Notes: a model not told the origin generated them from the letters alone. A DNA stretch of 54,828 bases from Lingula anatina (GCF_001039355.2 NW_019774513.1:374142-428969); one strand, 5' to 3'; shown: positions 41,972 through 54,599, counted from the first letter of the stretch. Translations and numbers: made by a program.

Positions 41972-43742
41972 TATTACGTATTTAGCTCAGGGAAATGGCC
42001 ACCAAAAGGATTTTCTAGCGTCAGTGGCGACTCTATCAATGATGGTGTTGTACTATTTTTAAAACAACTTTTCCTACTGGGACACTATGATCTATACGCA
42101 CCACTTCATTAATATACAGTCAGAATTCTTGTATAATAAAATCATTATCTAAACAAAGAAAACTATTATATTCATATTGCTTTTAGAGGTCTCAATTTGA
42201 AAGATTTGATAAGCTAGAAAAGGGGGCTTGGGTAGCATTGCTCACCTGTCGTGTTCAAAGCAGGTGTCTCAAGTAATGCAATTAATGTGCTTTCAAAAAT
42301 AATTTTAATTTGTCACTGCTGTGTTTTTCATTAAAATTTCTTTTTTTACTATTGTCTGGATTATGTTTGAAGAGACTATGAAATACTTTTTCAGCTTTTA
42401 TAATTTCTGTAAAAACGTAAAAAAATTCATTAGAGGCCTGCCAAAATTATTTTCCATAAATAAATTGATTCACCCATAATTATCCAATTAAACAAAAAGT
42501 TTTAATCAAGTTCACTCCGCTTTAATGCTACTGGAAGGGGGGGGGGGTAATAATCACCAATAGCTTACAAGTTTTTATCCTTAGTTTTCATAATTGTATA
42601 TAATTTGAAAGACAGCAATAATGCTCTTTAAATATTCTTTTTTTCTTTATTTTTGAATGAAAGCCTCATTTAAATCTTTATAAGTTGTCAAAATCTACAA
42701 ATCATTCTTGACTATGATGCTAAATGAAGTGCATGGTGTCTTTTTTCAGAAAATAATATAAATTTATAAGGTAGTGATTTCATTTTCATTTTTAGAACAT
42801 ATAGACTCAATATCACAATACAAAGTATGATCTATAAAAATCCGAATTGAATGCATATTTAACCGTCATAAATCACTTTGAATTCTTAAACAAAATGCAA
42901 AGTGAAAGATACAATAAAACTTGTTGACTTTAAATTTACATTTTATTTCTATCTATAAGGTACATGTATGTAAGAAAGGAGTTATAAAATTCCTTGACAT
43001 ATGCTGTAAAGTTGCATTCTGAATTAACATTTGTGCAGTAAAAATGGATTAGAATTTCTATGATATAAAACCTTTAAGCAAATATAACAGTAATGTCCAA
43101 AGGATAAAAACACTGAATCCATAACAAAAATTTGATTGAGTGTTTTTTCTAATTGCATGGGTTAATAGATTTTACTCAGCAAACAGCTCCACCCGCTTGT
43201 TTCTTCCAGTTCATATACTGGAGTATGTGCATTGATAGCCTTTCTTGCGTTCTATCCTCTTGATGAAAGTGTGCAACATCACAAAGAAAAAGTATTAGTT
43301 ATCTGTTCCAATAGCACATTATTGCCATTTACACACCTCATAGTACAATAATTAAATGATTTATTGAGTATTTAAAATTTTTATTCCTGTCCATGATCTC
43401 AATTCTGTTTGCAGCAATATGGGTATTAAAAAATTACTAGAAAAAAAAATGTTCAAATTCTCAAAATGGCATGTACTTTCAGTAATAAAATCAGACTAGT
43501 AAATTGTCATTAGAGCTTTCTTTCAGCTCCCCTTTTCAAAGACAAATACAATGACCACACCTGTGAAGATCCATATCTGTTTTAGTTCTATTTGCTACAA
43601 TGACACCAACTGATAAGATTACTTTCTTCCAATTAAACCAACTCAAAGGGCTCTATGATTGTTTGAGCATCCAGGTAAGTTCTGTTCAATCGCTGTCAGT
43701 GGACAGATTCATCCGATAACAAAGCCATTGGAACTTCTTAAG
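41972..43742. other. intergenic, very AT-rich
   Basis: About 1.8 kb with no supported gene or repeat except a G run near 42537-42547. Confidence 0.5.
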
Positions 43743-44914
43743 CCCCCTTTACACTGGACGGCGTCCTTTCTGCGTCCTTTGTGCGACCATGAAACTGGCC
43801 AGGACGCCGTCGGACGCTCAAAGAACGCACAGTGATCGCCAAGGTCGCACAAAGAACGTTCAAGCATCTCCGAGGACGCCATGGACGCCGCGAAGTTTTG
43901 AGCATGTTCAAAACAATCGCAGAGAGAACGCGATGGAGGATGGTCGCTCAATGGACGCAGAAAGGACGCACAAGCATCGCCGTGGTCGCAGAGAGAACGC
44001 ACAAGCACCGCCGCGGTCGCAGAGAGGACGCACAAGCATCGCCGCGGTCGTAGAAAGGAGGCACAAGCATCGCTTTGGTTGCAGAATGAAAACTCAAAAA
44101 TCGTCCAGTGTTCGACACGTAGAACGTTATTTTTTTCACTGTCAAACGGGGCCGTGCTGAGGTATTTTTCACCAGGCAGGAATTCTAAGGGCAACAGTGG
44201 TCTCATATCAGTCTCCGATTGTTTTTTCCCCTAAAATTCATGAAACGAGCCATTTTTTTTTTTTTTTTTGAAGTTATTATAAAACGAATATTTTGCCTTT
44301 TTTACAAGATGCATTAATTGTCAGAACTTTTTGCTGAATGCTTCATTTGAAAACGGATTCAAACATTCTATGTTGTGTCAGTCATACTTTCTCGTTTTCG
44401 GCGCCTGTCCATCCTTCTTATAAGGATAACAATGAGCATCTGACTGATTATCAGTCCATGCAGACCTTGCATCACTATAGTTTAAAGCATTTATTGCCAT
44501 TTATTTGTTTTGTGTGCTGGAAATGTTTTTTATTGGATGACCTGGTTGGAACCGATGAAAAATATGAGTTAGAATATAGAGAAGGACGCCCAAACAACGC
44601 TCATCGGTCAAGCAGGATGCAGAATGATCGTAGAATAGACGCCACTGATCGCCGATGAAGGTACAAGAATGCTCAATGGTCGCTCAAACATCGCAATGGA
44701 CGCCTTGGTTTGCACAGAGGACGTACAGTGGAGGCAGGCAGATTGCTCGCAGTTTACAGGTAAAATCAAGATTCGGTCGTTCAAAGGACGCACAAGGTAC
44801 GCAGACGCCTTTACACTGAGACAAGATTTAATTGCTTTGGCGACCGTTGAGCGTCCTGACCACATTTTTGAACGCAGAAAGGACGCAGAAAGGACGCCGT
44901 CCAGTGTAAAGGGG
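43743..44914. mobile_element. 1.17-kb member of the CCCCCTTTACACTGG family
   Basis: Ends CCCCCTTTACACTGGACGGC and GCCGTCCAGTGTAAAGGGG. The left part contains many variants of GGACGCAGAAAGGACGC and a 31-bp tandem repeat (43966-44089). The long open frames on both strands here (up to about 165 codons) come from the repeat and do not resemble a protein family. No transposase recognised. Confidence 0.8.
43966..44089. repeat. 31-bp minisatellite inside the element
   Basis: Four adjacent 31-base units beginning ACGCACAAGC with core CATCGCCGCGGTCGCAGAGA. Since 31 is not a multiple of three, the same word is read in all frames, giving stop-free frames on both strands. Units resemble the terminal repeat of the host element (GTCGCAGAAAGGACGC). 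Confidence 0.85.
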
Positions 44915-45418
44915 CCCTAAGGTCCACTTAATGCATGTGATGCACTCACTCATTTCACATTATGTTTATGTAATCAGTTAGCATATTATTATTCACCTTG
45001 CTTCAGTCTTGAATGAATATTTATCATCCTCCGTAAAGGTATACCTGATAAGTAGAACTGATATGACTGATTAGAAGAAACTCTCACTTGGTATCTTTTG
45101 CATTGCAATTAGTATTTAAATGAGTTGCTGCCACTGTGGCATGCAGATAGATCCCCTGTAGATAATGTGTATTAATGCTGAATGTTTAGCCCGAATAATG
45201 AGACTTAAGAGTTGGGACTGAAGATGCGAGTTTATAGTTATATTCCCTCTCCCATGCATCACTGACAAGTGAAACATTAGAAGAACCTGGGTAGGGAGGA
45301 ACATATGGACCCCTACATTGGACCACTACAGCAGCACCAACACCACTCCCACCACCACCAGCAGCAGTTTAGATACTGAGAAGTTCCCCCCAAAAAAACA
45401 CTACTTCTTCTCCCCCAT
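44915..45418. other. intergenic, nothing recognised
   Basis: No gene or repeat beyond short CAC/CAG-rich stretches at 45320-45366. Confidence 0.5.
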
Positions 45419-45661
45419 CAGTGGCGGATTTAGAGGGGGTCTGATATTATGCCAATATTCCCCTCTTTAAATTAGTATTTTGACTAGCTAAATGAAACGT
45501 AGTTCTAAACTGTAGCAAAGGCACTGTTTGCTCTCCAAAACACCAAAAAATTTTTGAGCAGGCCCCAAACTCCACACCATGGGGCGACGATCGGCTTCAC
45601 ATCTGAGGCCTGTCAGCCCGGACCCCCTCCCCCCATTCAAATAATCCTGGATCCGCCCCTG
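45419..45661. mobile_element. 243-bp hAT-like MITE
   Basis: Ends CAGTGGCGGATTTAGAGG and CCTGGATCCGCCCCTG, the CAGKGGCGGAT signature common at hAT-type termini. CCCAT borders both sides, but a full 8-bp duplication is not clear. A similar right end appears at 1-27 and about 5946-5961. Confidence 0.65.
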
Positions 45662-47477
45662 CCCATCATGTAATTATGATGATGATACCTTGATACTTCA
45701 TGTGCCTTCACAGCTTATAAGAAAATTGTCAGGGTCAAAGAAGGCAGGAAATATACTTGGGAAGTGTAGATTTTTAAACTTTGAATTGTATTGTGAGCAA
45801 CTTTTAGTTCAAATTCAAGAACGTGAATTTTGAGTTTTTGGATAAATGCTGTTTCATGATATTAAAGGTTTGAGAAACGACTTGTTTCTATTGTTGTTTT
45901 ATCCGTGGTGGACCCTATGACCCGATATATAGATACTGGGCCGTGTGGGCTTCCAAGACAAGGAAGACGCTACTTAGTAATGGTGGTTCTTTAGAATATA
46001 TGATCGATGTACAGATGTATTTGCAAACCCAATAGGACATTTGGTGAGTAGTATTTTTTTCAAAAAAAAAAAAACTGTGCAGTACAAAATATATTCAAGA
46101 TGTTAGTCTAATAGCATGCATTGTATATATACTGAAATATCAATAAGTGTCACCGCTACGGCAAACTGACCATGTGCCGAATAAGGCGATGCAAACTACC
46201 TGTACAAACGAACAGTATCTTTCACTTCTAGACCAGGTACAGAGTATAACGTTGTTTCAAGCCAACCCTCAAACTAGGAGACACCAGGTAGGTCCCGTTT
46301 ATGATGGGCGTTGCCATGTCCTCCCGACCCGGAGTTGGGCACTCTGGCTGAAAGGCCACCCAGTCAATATGCAGTGTACTTTTGGGGGGTCAAACACGGT
46401 ATATTTAACTGTACAGCATGACATATCAAATGGGTGTAAACTTAAACATGCGTTTATCCAAGTACGCGTTAGAAATAGACTTGGATGATTGGTTGCAATT
46501 AAGTGTCTGAGATTTTAAGTAACCAGATAGAAACGTACAGTGGTATGTGAACAGGAGGGTTGGCCAAATAACACAGGCGCTTATAACAAGCTTGGCGGTA
46601 TATCTTTGGATAATGTCTTTAGAGCTGTAGCGGCCGCCGCCTACATAAGCTCCCTCAAACTAAATCAACTGCAAAATGGAAGAGGCATGCCTTAGTTAGT
46701 TACAAATTAAACATGCACAGTGCATTACGTTTGCTTATTCTATCATGCGAGTATTTTACAGCGAACTGTCTTGTTTGTTCGTGCATGAAACGTGTAGTAG
46801 AAGACCATCTCCTACATGTATACTACCATGGATGTTACATTAGTAACACACAAGTATGTTGTCATGCAAGTTGTCTACAGTTCATTTCTTTATATCTTTA
46901 TTAAGGTGAATATCCAAACCAAATAAAATGTATAGCTTTAAACACCTTTGACGAATATGGGTATCATTCTTATTTTTAGACTAGTGCCTAACATAAAGTG
47001 ATTACTTTTTTTTGGCTTTTGGATGTTCATATTGTTGACGCATACCCACGATTATTTTTTTCATTGATATTCTTTTGATATCATGTTAAACGCGCTTTCT
47101 TATTTATTGATATAGAGTTTTCACTTAAAATCTAAAACATTGGAAACAGCAGACATTAAGCGAATACAATACTACACAAATAAAAATGTAAGGCTATATT
47201 TTATTAAACGAGCTGAATAAAAAGATTCAACAAAGAGTAAAAGAAAAGCAGCAGCCTTTGTTGAAATACGGAATAGTGAAACCAATTCAAAAGCTAAGTG
47301 TACTAAACACCCATCGCCTCAGTTTGAACTCAAAAACATTGTAATCAATTACAGAAGAGTTACAAATGCAAGATTTCGACACTTCTGAATACTGTCACAA
47401 TGTCAGAGTTATGCAATATTAAAGTATAAAAATATAACGATCAAACTGAACTGGTTTTCTGATTTCATCAACATTTT
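45662..47477. other. intergenic and 3' flank of gene E
   Basis: Bases 45935-46030 (GTGTGGGCTTCCAAGACAAG and following) recur at 52685-52780. A 113-codon plus-strand frame at 46147-46488 has no recognisable similarity. No supported gene. Confidence 0.5.
47200..47205 (-). terminator. probable poly-A signal of gene E
   Basis: AATAAA on the minus strand, about 270 bases after the stop. The local context (TTTATT followed by AGCTGAAT on the plus strand) is kept behind gene F (50349-50354) and in the duplicated flank at 54678-54683. Confidence 0.5.
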
Positions 47478-48983
47478 TCAGTTTTGGGAGCCAAAAATAA
47501 AATCTGCAGGATCAGCATTTATGTCATACCATGAATGCTGAAATCCGTTTAAGAATTCCTCACCATCAATATGACCACTGCCATTCCGGTCAATATCGTC
47601 AAAGATGTCTTGGACTGGGGCTGTGTTGCGAAGGATGGTAAGAAATTTGGAATACTCATCTACATTCAGTTTGTCATCGCAGTCGAGGTCAAATGTGTGA
47701 AACCAATCTTGTGAGACTTGGGCAAGTGCCTTACTTGTATTACCGACTTCCTTCTCAAAGGCTGGGAGCAGTTCCTCAAATGTTATGGACGTTTTGTAGT
47801 TAGTGTTTTCGTTAGACCACCATGTCTGATATACATTGGATAAAATACCATATACCGCCTTGGCTCTCCAAGATACCAGAACCTGTTCGGCTCGCTTTGT
47901 TGTTAAATCAATAAACTCCTTTTTAGTGACCAAACCATCTTCGTCAACGTCGAAGATGTTAAATAATGCCCTTTCCTTAGAAATCCAGTGACCTGTAAAG
48001 TTTCCCTTGGAGTCCTACAAAAATTTTGAATGAAAGCCATTTGTAGTACAAAACAGGTTTACGAATTCATTTAACAATTTTGCTATTATATATGAATTCT
48101 ATAATATAAAAATATGTCATATGTGAAACAGCCTATACATTTTGAGAAAGATATAAAAGCACTGCTTTCCATGGGGTCATAATGTGCTCTGCACTGAATA
48201 TAAGCTGTTTCAGAATAATTAGATCGTATTTTCTTATTGAAGATCTCCCTAAATCCATAAGATCAGTCACTGTGGTCCATTTCTTACATCCCCTAAACCG
48301 CATAAATGCCTACCTTGAAAATATTGTAAAGATTTTCGAAAAAAATATTGCCTTCCTGTCATCTTATGGACGTTTGCTTGTAAGAGGGGTAGAAAAATAA
48401 CATCAATTTATAGATGCTTTTTAAAATTATAGAGAATATGACGTCGTCCCAACCACCAGATAACTTAAAAACAGGGATCATGCTTAATTTTGTTATGTAT
48501 AAAGATAAAACATATTACATCATTACTGTGAATTTCCTAGAAGATATTTTTAGGTTAAAATATTTATTCATTGGTTGCAACATGAGGGTTCTGATTTTAC
48601 TCTTTGGGGTCATTTAGAATGAGAAGATCCGAGTGCCAACTGGTCCACGGCCTAAATATGGCGGACCTACATGAAATGAAGACCTCTTAATCCTGTAATG
48701 GTCCTCCGCCTCCTCCACGCGTCTGGTCGAATGGAGCCGAGATTTAATTACTGTTCCCCTGCAAGGACGATGCGTCGGGATGCCTATAAGAGGCGGACAG
48801 ACTATTAAGCGGTCTTCTAGGTTAGCGCATTATGGTTCATATGGTTCTTTTGAGACTAAGCTAACATCTGGTAATAACTAGCAGGCATGGACAGATATTT
48901 GAACACATGTCTGGACCTACCTTCACATCATTTGAAGCAACAACCACCACTAGCATCAGAATTCCCAATTTGATGGCCATCAT
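47478..48983 (-). CDS. secreted EF-hand calcium-binding protein, gene E
   Basis: Two exons, 48921-48983 and 47478-48014; 199 residues. Exon 1 (21 residues, MMAIKLGILMLVVVVASNDV) is a classic signal peptide. A phase-0 intron then leads into the whole core. EF-hand 1 is DVDEDGLVTKKE (43-54). The second hand is degenerate. EF-hand 3 is DLDCDDKLNVDE (130-141), with Asp instead of Gly at position 6. EF-hand 4 is DRNGSGHIDGEE (163-174), canonical. Candidate N-glycosylation at N26 and N113. The hand pattern and HW..K...F start place it in the SCP/aequorin superfamily. A secreted Ca2+-binding role (buffering, mineral or mucus related) is inference. Intron 1 (906 bp) holds a decayed MITE. Confidence 0.8.
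48640..48835. mobile_element. decayed relative of the 3872-4392 foldback element
   Basis: Shares ATATGGCGGAC, TACATGAAA, GGAGCCGAGATTTAAT and GAGGCGGACAGACTATTAA in the same order with the element before GT31 copy 2, but arms and centre are shortened. It lies in intron 1 of gene E. Confidence 0.6.
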
Positions 48984-50599
48984 TTTTATATTTTTCCTTG
49001 TCAGGGCTTCTGAAATATATGTACATCATATTTTTGGAGAAAGGAAAATACTACGACAACAACGACATTTAGGAATCAATATGAATCGGGGATATCCAAA
49101 ACAACATGATCCATGCCTCGGGCAGATATGCATTACGATTATTCCACTTTTACAAAGAACGTTCAAACCTGCAACCTAAGTACAAAATTGGGGGTACCGA
49201 AAGAAATATTACACATTTGAATCAAATATATTATTTGCTTGATTATTCAATCAGAAAGTAGTTGAACTTGTTGTAAATAGATTACCTTTACGCTAGACCA
49301 AATTTTGTGCATCAGTCACTCAAAATGTTTAACTAGAAATTATTTCACTTGCAGATTGAGCTAAAAAAAGGGGGTAAGCTTGACAGAATCATACGTCGGT
49401 TACAAACTGTGTCGTTGTCAATTTCACTTACCAGCTTGTTTAAATGGTGTTCCCTTGTCAGATCTGCTGTTTTGAAGGAGTGATGTATTTTTTTATTAAC
49501 AGAAATGTTTTATTGCGCTCAGTGATGGTCCCATATCCAAATGTAAATCCTGTATCTCCGCCTGCATTACAGAATAAATTTACCCAATTCATCTTTCGAT
49601 GTAACATGAAACTACATTTACATGTGGGTTGTCAAGTGAAAAAAAAAGAGACAGTTTTGAGTGCTTTCAACAAAATGTGACTTATGAGATTTTTCGTTCA
49701 ACCACTATACATTAGCTCCACATCTAAATTCGTTACATCCACTACAAATTAGATCCACATGTAAACTAGAAGGGCTTATACATGTATATTTGAAAACACA
49801 ATTGGAAGTGCTTAGTTGTAACAAGAACAAGTTTTTAATATAATTTTGTAAAAAGCACTCGTAAAATAGTAACTTCAATTTTTTTGTGTTTACCCTGTAA
49901 TGATAAAATATTCCACATAGCTGAAGAATACAACTGTAAGGCAATTCCAATTTTTCGAAATGGACAACATATGGAAATCATTTGTTCCAGAGGTCTAACG
50001 TTTTGTTGTTTTTTTACATAGTTTGCGAAGCGAAGTAGGACACATAGATACACTAATTCTGATGAATAGCATTGTAAACATTCGTTGGTTAGAACCACAC
50101 GTGAGAAACAATGTGGTAAGCAATGATTAAGTACCATGCTATGAAAAATAGGAAGACGTGTATTCTGTTATTTATTATTCATTTGTTTTATTATTATTTT
50201 ATGTAATATTAAATTTAGGGAGAATATAAACACGTTATTTTGGGTGCGCAATTGTAATTGCTCGCGTTCGTCAATCCGACTGGAAAACATGCTTTACAAA
50301 TAAATGAATTAGAGTTCTAAGAGAAGTGTGAAGACATATATGTGCTTCTTTATTTCTTTTAGCTGAATAGAGAACACCAGGACCAAACGTTTAAAATCTA
50401 AGGTACAGTACTGCTTTAATGCTTCAAAGTAAGAAAATTTGTATCAAGCAAAGTGAGTGTACACTTCTGTAACACAACAGCAGTATACGCAAATGTGAAA
50501 GAAATGAAGCAGTGAAATTTCTGAAAAAAATGAAGACGACGTTTGCAATCCAATAGGATAAAAGTCAAACGCAAACCCTTTTAACTCCGACTGAATATG
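48984..50599. other. intergenic between genes E and F
   Basis: Holds the 5' side of E and the 3' flank of F. Bases 50280-50500 are duplicated at the right end of the window (54600-54828). No other gene is seen. Confidence 0.55.
50349..50354 (-). terminator. probable poly-A signal of gene F
   Basis: AATAAA on the minus strand about 245 bases after the stop codon, in a context conserved behind gene E and at 54678-54683. Confidence 0.5.
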
Positions 50600-51403
50600 T
50601 CAATTTTTGGATCCAATTATTAATTCACCAGGATTTGGTGCTTCGTCATACCAATTGTGATGGCTTCCGTTCAAGAATTCCTCACCGTCAATACTTCCGT
50701 TGCCGTCCTGGTCGATAGCATTAAATACGTCTTCAACGGGGGCTGTGTTGCGGAACATCGTAAGGAACTTGGAATACTCGTCTACTGTTAGTTTGTCATT
50801 GCAGTCGAGGTCAAATGTGTGAAACCAATTCCAAGAGCTTTGGTCGATTGCCTCACTCCAATCATCAATTTTCTTCTCAAAAGTCGGGAGCAACTCTTCA
50901 AAGGTAATGGATGTTGCATAGTTGGTGTTTTCGTTGGACCACCGGGTTCGATAAGAATGGGAAATGATTCCATATACCGCCTTAGCTCTCCAAGATTCCA
51001 AGATATTTTGAGCCCGCTGCGCTCTTAGGTCAATGAACTCCTCTTTAGTGACCACTCCGTCTCCATTCATGTCAACGATGTCAAAGAACGCCTTAATCTT
51101 AGAAACCCAGTGTTCAGTAAACTTTATATTGGAGTCCTATGGAATATGGAAAGAAATATGAAATGTACATTATTATGTAAGTGAAAGAACACATTCCAGG
51201 GCAAGGCATTGCTAATGATTAGTGAAAACATTCCAACGTTGAAAATAAAGTTGGGATACATGTTTGAAATGTATCAATAACAGTTCACAGACACACGCAC
51301 GTGTATAGATATATCCTATTATGTCTGAACCTACCTTCACAGCATTTGAAGAAACAATACATCCACACTGAACTACTAGCAGCAGAACTCTTCGGGTTTC
51401 CAT
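50600..51403 (-). CDS. secreted EF-hand calcium-binding protein, gene F
   Basis: Exons 51335-51403 and 50600-51136; 201 residues, paralog of E. Exon 1 (23 residues, METRRVLLLVVQCGCIVSS) looks like a signal peptide, though shorter in hydrophobic core than that of E. The frame is open 16 codons further up. Exon 2 has exactly the length of that in E (537 bases) and the same GAC TCC start after a phase-0 intron. EF-hand 1 DMNGDGVVTKEE (45-56) and EF-hand 4 DQDGNGSIDGEE (165-176) are canonical. EF-hand 3 DLDCNDKLTVDE lacks the usual Gly at position 6. Same superfamily and expected role as E. Confidence 0.8.
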
Positions 51404-52420
51404 GATGGAGAAGTATACAGTGTACTTGTTTCTTTTTCTAAAAGTAAGCATTTGTCTGCTAATATTTGTGTGGGTTACTTGAACCAGGTCAATTGGAATT
51501 TATGCGAACATATCCTTAGGTTATTACCTCTGACTAAGGAGTAGGATTTGACTCAGCATATATATACCATCGTCCGAGCAAAAACACGGTGNTATATATA
51601 TATATATATACCGTTATCTTTTCACTCTAATTATCACTAATAACCATCGTCCGAACAAAAACACGGTGCCCTAAATTTACAAGAAATCGGGTATAGGAAA
51701 TTCATGTTTCTTTCTGAATAAAAATCGATTAAAACCATGACTAATTTTATTGGACACCCTGGCAGCATACAACCTCCTTGATTTTCAAAGTACTATATCG
51801 TCGACAGGAATATTGTCGCCCCAGTAGCTCCAAAGGACAGAGTTAAATTGTAAGTCTCAAAACAGTATTAGTGCGGCTTTGAAATATAGTATTCAGGCAT
51901 ATAGAACTGAAGTAGCCTCGATCTTTCCCGCACGCAAATGCAGCAGTATCGAAGTAGCAAAAAAGCATTAACGCAGTAGTGGTGTGGAGCATATTTGCAG
52001 TAGAAATGCAGCATAGCCTACTGCAATTCTACTCCAAAAAGTACACAGGTTTGTATAGAGAGGAGCATCAATGCAGTCTATTAGCAGCATTATAGAAGCA
52101 TGTTTCAAATATGCTAATTAGCTCCCAAATCGAAGCAGATTTGAAGCATGTTTGCAGTATGATTGCAGTAGTCTACTGCGCTGGAGTATCTACTGCGTTT
52201 TCTTGCGGGTTGGTTAAAGATATTAACTGTTTAAATAGTTGTTGCTGGAAATAGATTAACATTTGTCCTAATTATCATACTCCAGCATGGCATTGTATTT
52301 TTCTTTTTACTGTTGGGTTTTAATGTGAAATAGAATTCAATGTCAAAATACAATTATTGAAAGTGATTTCAATTAATTTCCAATCTTTCTAACCACACAT
52401 ATTAACACACTTGCCAAGGT

Positions 52421-52452
<32 letters not shown>

Positions 52453-53929
52453 CTCGGGATATCCACTTAATGTGACTTACCAGATGGTCTTTCTACCCGT
52501 CTAACAGAATTGTGCCTGATCTGGTCTTTCAAGTCTTAAGGACTGCTGTCTGTTTGGATCCAAGAACGCAGTATTGCCTTCGGCGTGATACCAGTGATCC
52601 CGTTTTTTAGTACATCCCCTATCGTCGTCAACTTTACAAGTTGAACACAACTGTCTTTAAATGTAAACATAGTCATTTATTGTTGTGTGGGCTTCCAAGA
52701 CAATGAAGACGCTACTTAGTTATGGTGGTTCTTTAGAATATATAATCGATGTACAAATATATCTGAAAATTAGATGTTTAGTGATTTTGAATTTTTTCAA
52801 AAGAGCATATACAGTTAATAACATATTTAAAAAATGTGTCCAACACCATACATCTTTAATATACCCTCGTGCAGACGAGACAAGAAGTAAAGTGACTGAC
52901 ACGAAGTTTGAAGGTTAAACTTAAATATCTTTCAGTTGAAGGTCAGTCCCACAACACAAACAACATTATGCTTTAAAAGTGATTTTGGTCTAGCGATTGC
53001 GCAGCCCTTGTAGTGGTATCGGGCATACAGTGTAGCTGTCAAAAGCACATGGCAAGCACGTGTATTGTGTTTATATATTCAGGAGCAAATGTTCTTTGAT
53101 GAGCAAAAAATACAAAAACATTGGATATATATTTTTCTTTTAGAAACAAATTATTTATTTTTTCACTTTACATCTCAAATACAGTAAATAAAATAAAATA
53201 AAGCAGAATTAAATCTGTTTTACATTTCATTTTGGTCTGATGACATTCAACTGCAGATTCACTGCGGAGCAGTTCTTTTTTATTCACGGAAATCGCACAC
53301 TGTCGCTGTTCCTCAAGGTCACTGTTGAAGCCCGATTCACAGTGACCCTGACACTCAGGGCAAATTTGACAGATATGAAGGTAATTGGAACACATTCTGA
53401 TTGTAAGCCCCGCTACAAATAATTAAATGAATAAGTCACCGGATGCTATTTCTAGTCCTTCCATATATTTTTGTCTGGGCTAATGCCCCCAACTTTGAGC
53501 GAATGATGTGTGCTATATTCAGTAAAGTATGCTGTCCTTAATGTGAAATCAGTGATTGCGTATTCCAATGGCTATTTCCTAGGGCCCTTAATTTTACCAG
53601 ATTAACATACTCGTGTTATTAATTTATCTATTTAACCCAGGGTGTAAACATGGAATATGCGTTAGTAAAAACTTTTATTGTATACAATAATGGATCATCG
53701 CTAGATAGTCCCGAGCACACCACTGTAAAACCTAAAACAACCTGTTATTATTTGTAATTGTTCATATAATTTACCTTCCAGGACCTGAAAGGTACTTGAA
53801 ATTCACCTTAGCTGTAACTATGTTATAATAGGGCAGAACAGAAAAAAAGGAAGAAGCCATATACCAACGTGCGATCTCTCAGCACAAATACCACTTCAAG
53901 CGAATTGCTTTTGCACTTTACCTGACTTT
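51404..53929. other. 5' side of gene F and intergenic DNA
   Basis: A 26-base direct repeat (ACCATCGTCCGAGCAAAAAC and following) lies at 51566-51591 and 51643-51668 on either side of the single N and a TA run. A poly-A run lies at about 52427-52451. Bases 52685-52780 repeat 45935-46030. No supported gene. Confidence 0.5.
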
Positions 53930-54107
53930 GTCAATTTCGGGAACCGAATATCAATTTCATCAGTATCAGCTTATATACTGAAATCCGTATATGGATTTTG
54001 TATATTTTGTTATAGTGTGTATGGAGGCTATGCTGCGAAACCCCCATTTGAAGTTTGAACATCTACCGTCAGTTTGTCATCGAAATTGAGGGCAAAAGTG
54101 TGAAACT
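53930..54107 (-). pseudogene. relic of a third E/F-type EF-hand gene
   Basis: Plus-strand words GTATCAGC, TACTGAAATCCGT, GCTATGCTGCGAA and GTCAGTTTGTCATCGA follow the order of the 3' half of exon 2 of gene E (GATCAGC, TGCTGAAATCCGT, GCTGTGTTGCGAA, TTCAGTTTGTCATCGC). On the minus strand this is a scrambled EF-hand 3-4 region with deletions and no open frame. Confidence 0.7.
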
Positions 54108-54599
54108 TTGATGAACGCACTAGGGTCCCACAATACCCTCACACCAGTCGTCTTCTAGTGTAAACGGGTCTTAGCGGATCCTTCGCTAAACCTCCATTTC
54201 CGCCAGTTTTACTAGTTGGACATTGTTGGCGTTTAATGTAAACATGAAAAACATGTCCTTAAGCGGGGTATCTGGATTTTTCTACATTAACCTAAATGCT
54301 ATCGGCATATGCTCAATGAATAAGACACACCACCAGGTAATCGGACCATTATTGTGCCTACCAGCGCTAGCTTCGTTTCTCAGATACATGGTATTCTAAA
54401 AAACACACTTGTTTAATTTCATATATAAAGTACGTATTGATGGAATGCCCCATGAACCTGACGTATTTTTTTACGAATTAGTGGTTTTCCAAAAGAGTAA
54501 AACTACCGTACATTAAAAAATAATAATCCGGGTTTTTAGATTTTGTTACTGTCATCACTGAGAAAACAGAAATGCATAAATTTTAATGAACGTTTTCGA
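54108..54599. other. intergenic
   Basis: A short piece at about 54190-54235 resembles 52615-52665 (minus strand, see findings). Otherwise nothing recognised. Confidence 0.45.

Noticed and set aside
43709-44206. 165-codon minus-strand frame rich in Cys, Leu and Arg, and the 123-codon frame on the other strand
   Set aside because: Both are produced by a 31-bp minisatellite inside a transposon. The same words are read in all frames.
46147-46488. 113-codon plus-strand frame, containing an internal donor-like GTAGGT
   Set aside because: No recognisable family, no supporting context, and length within chance for this region. It could be revived by transcript evidence.
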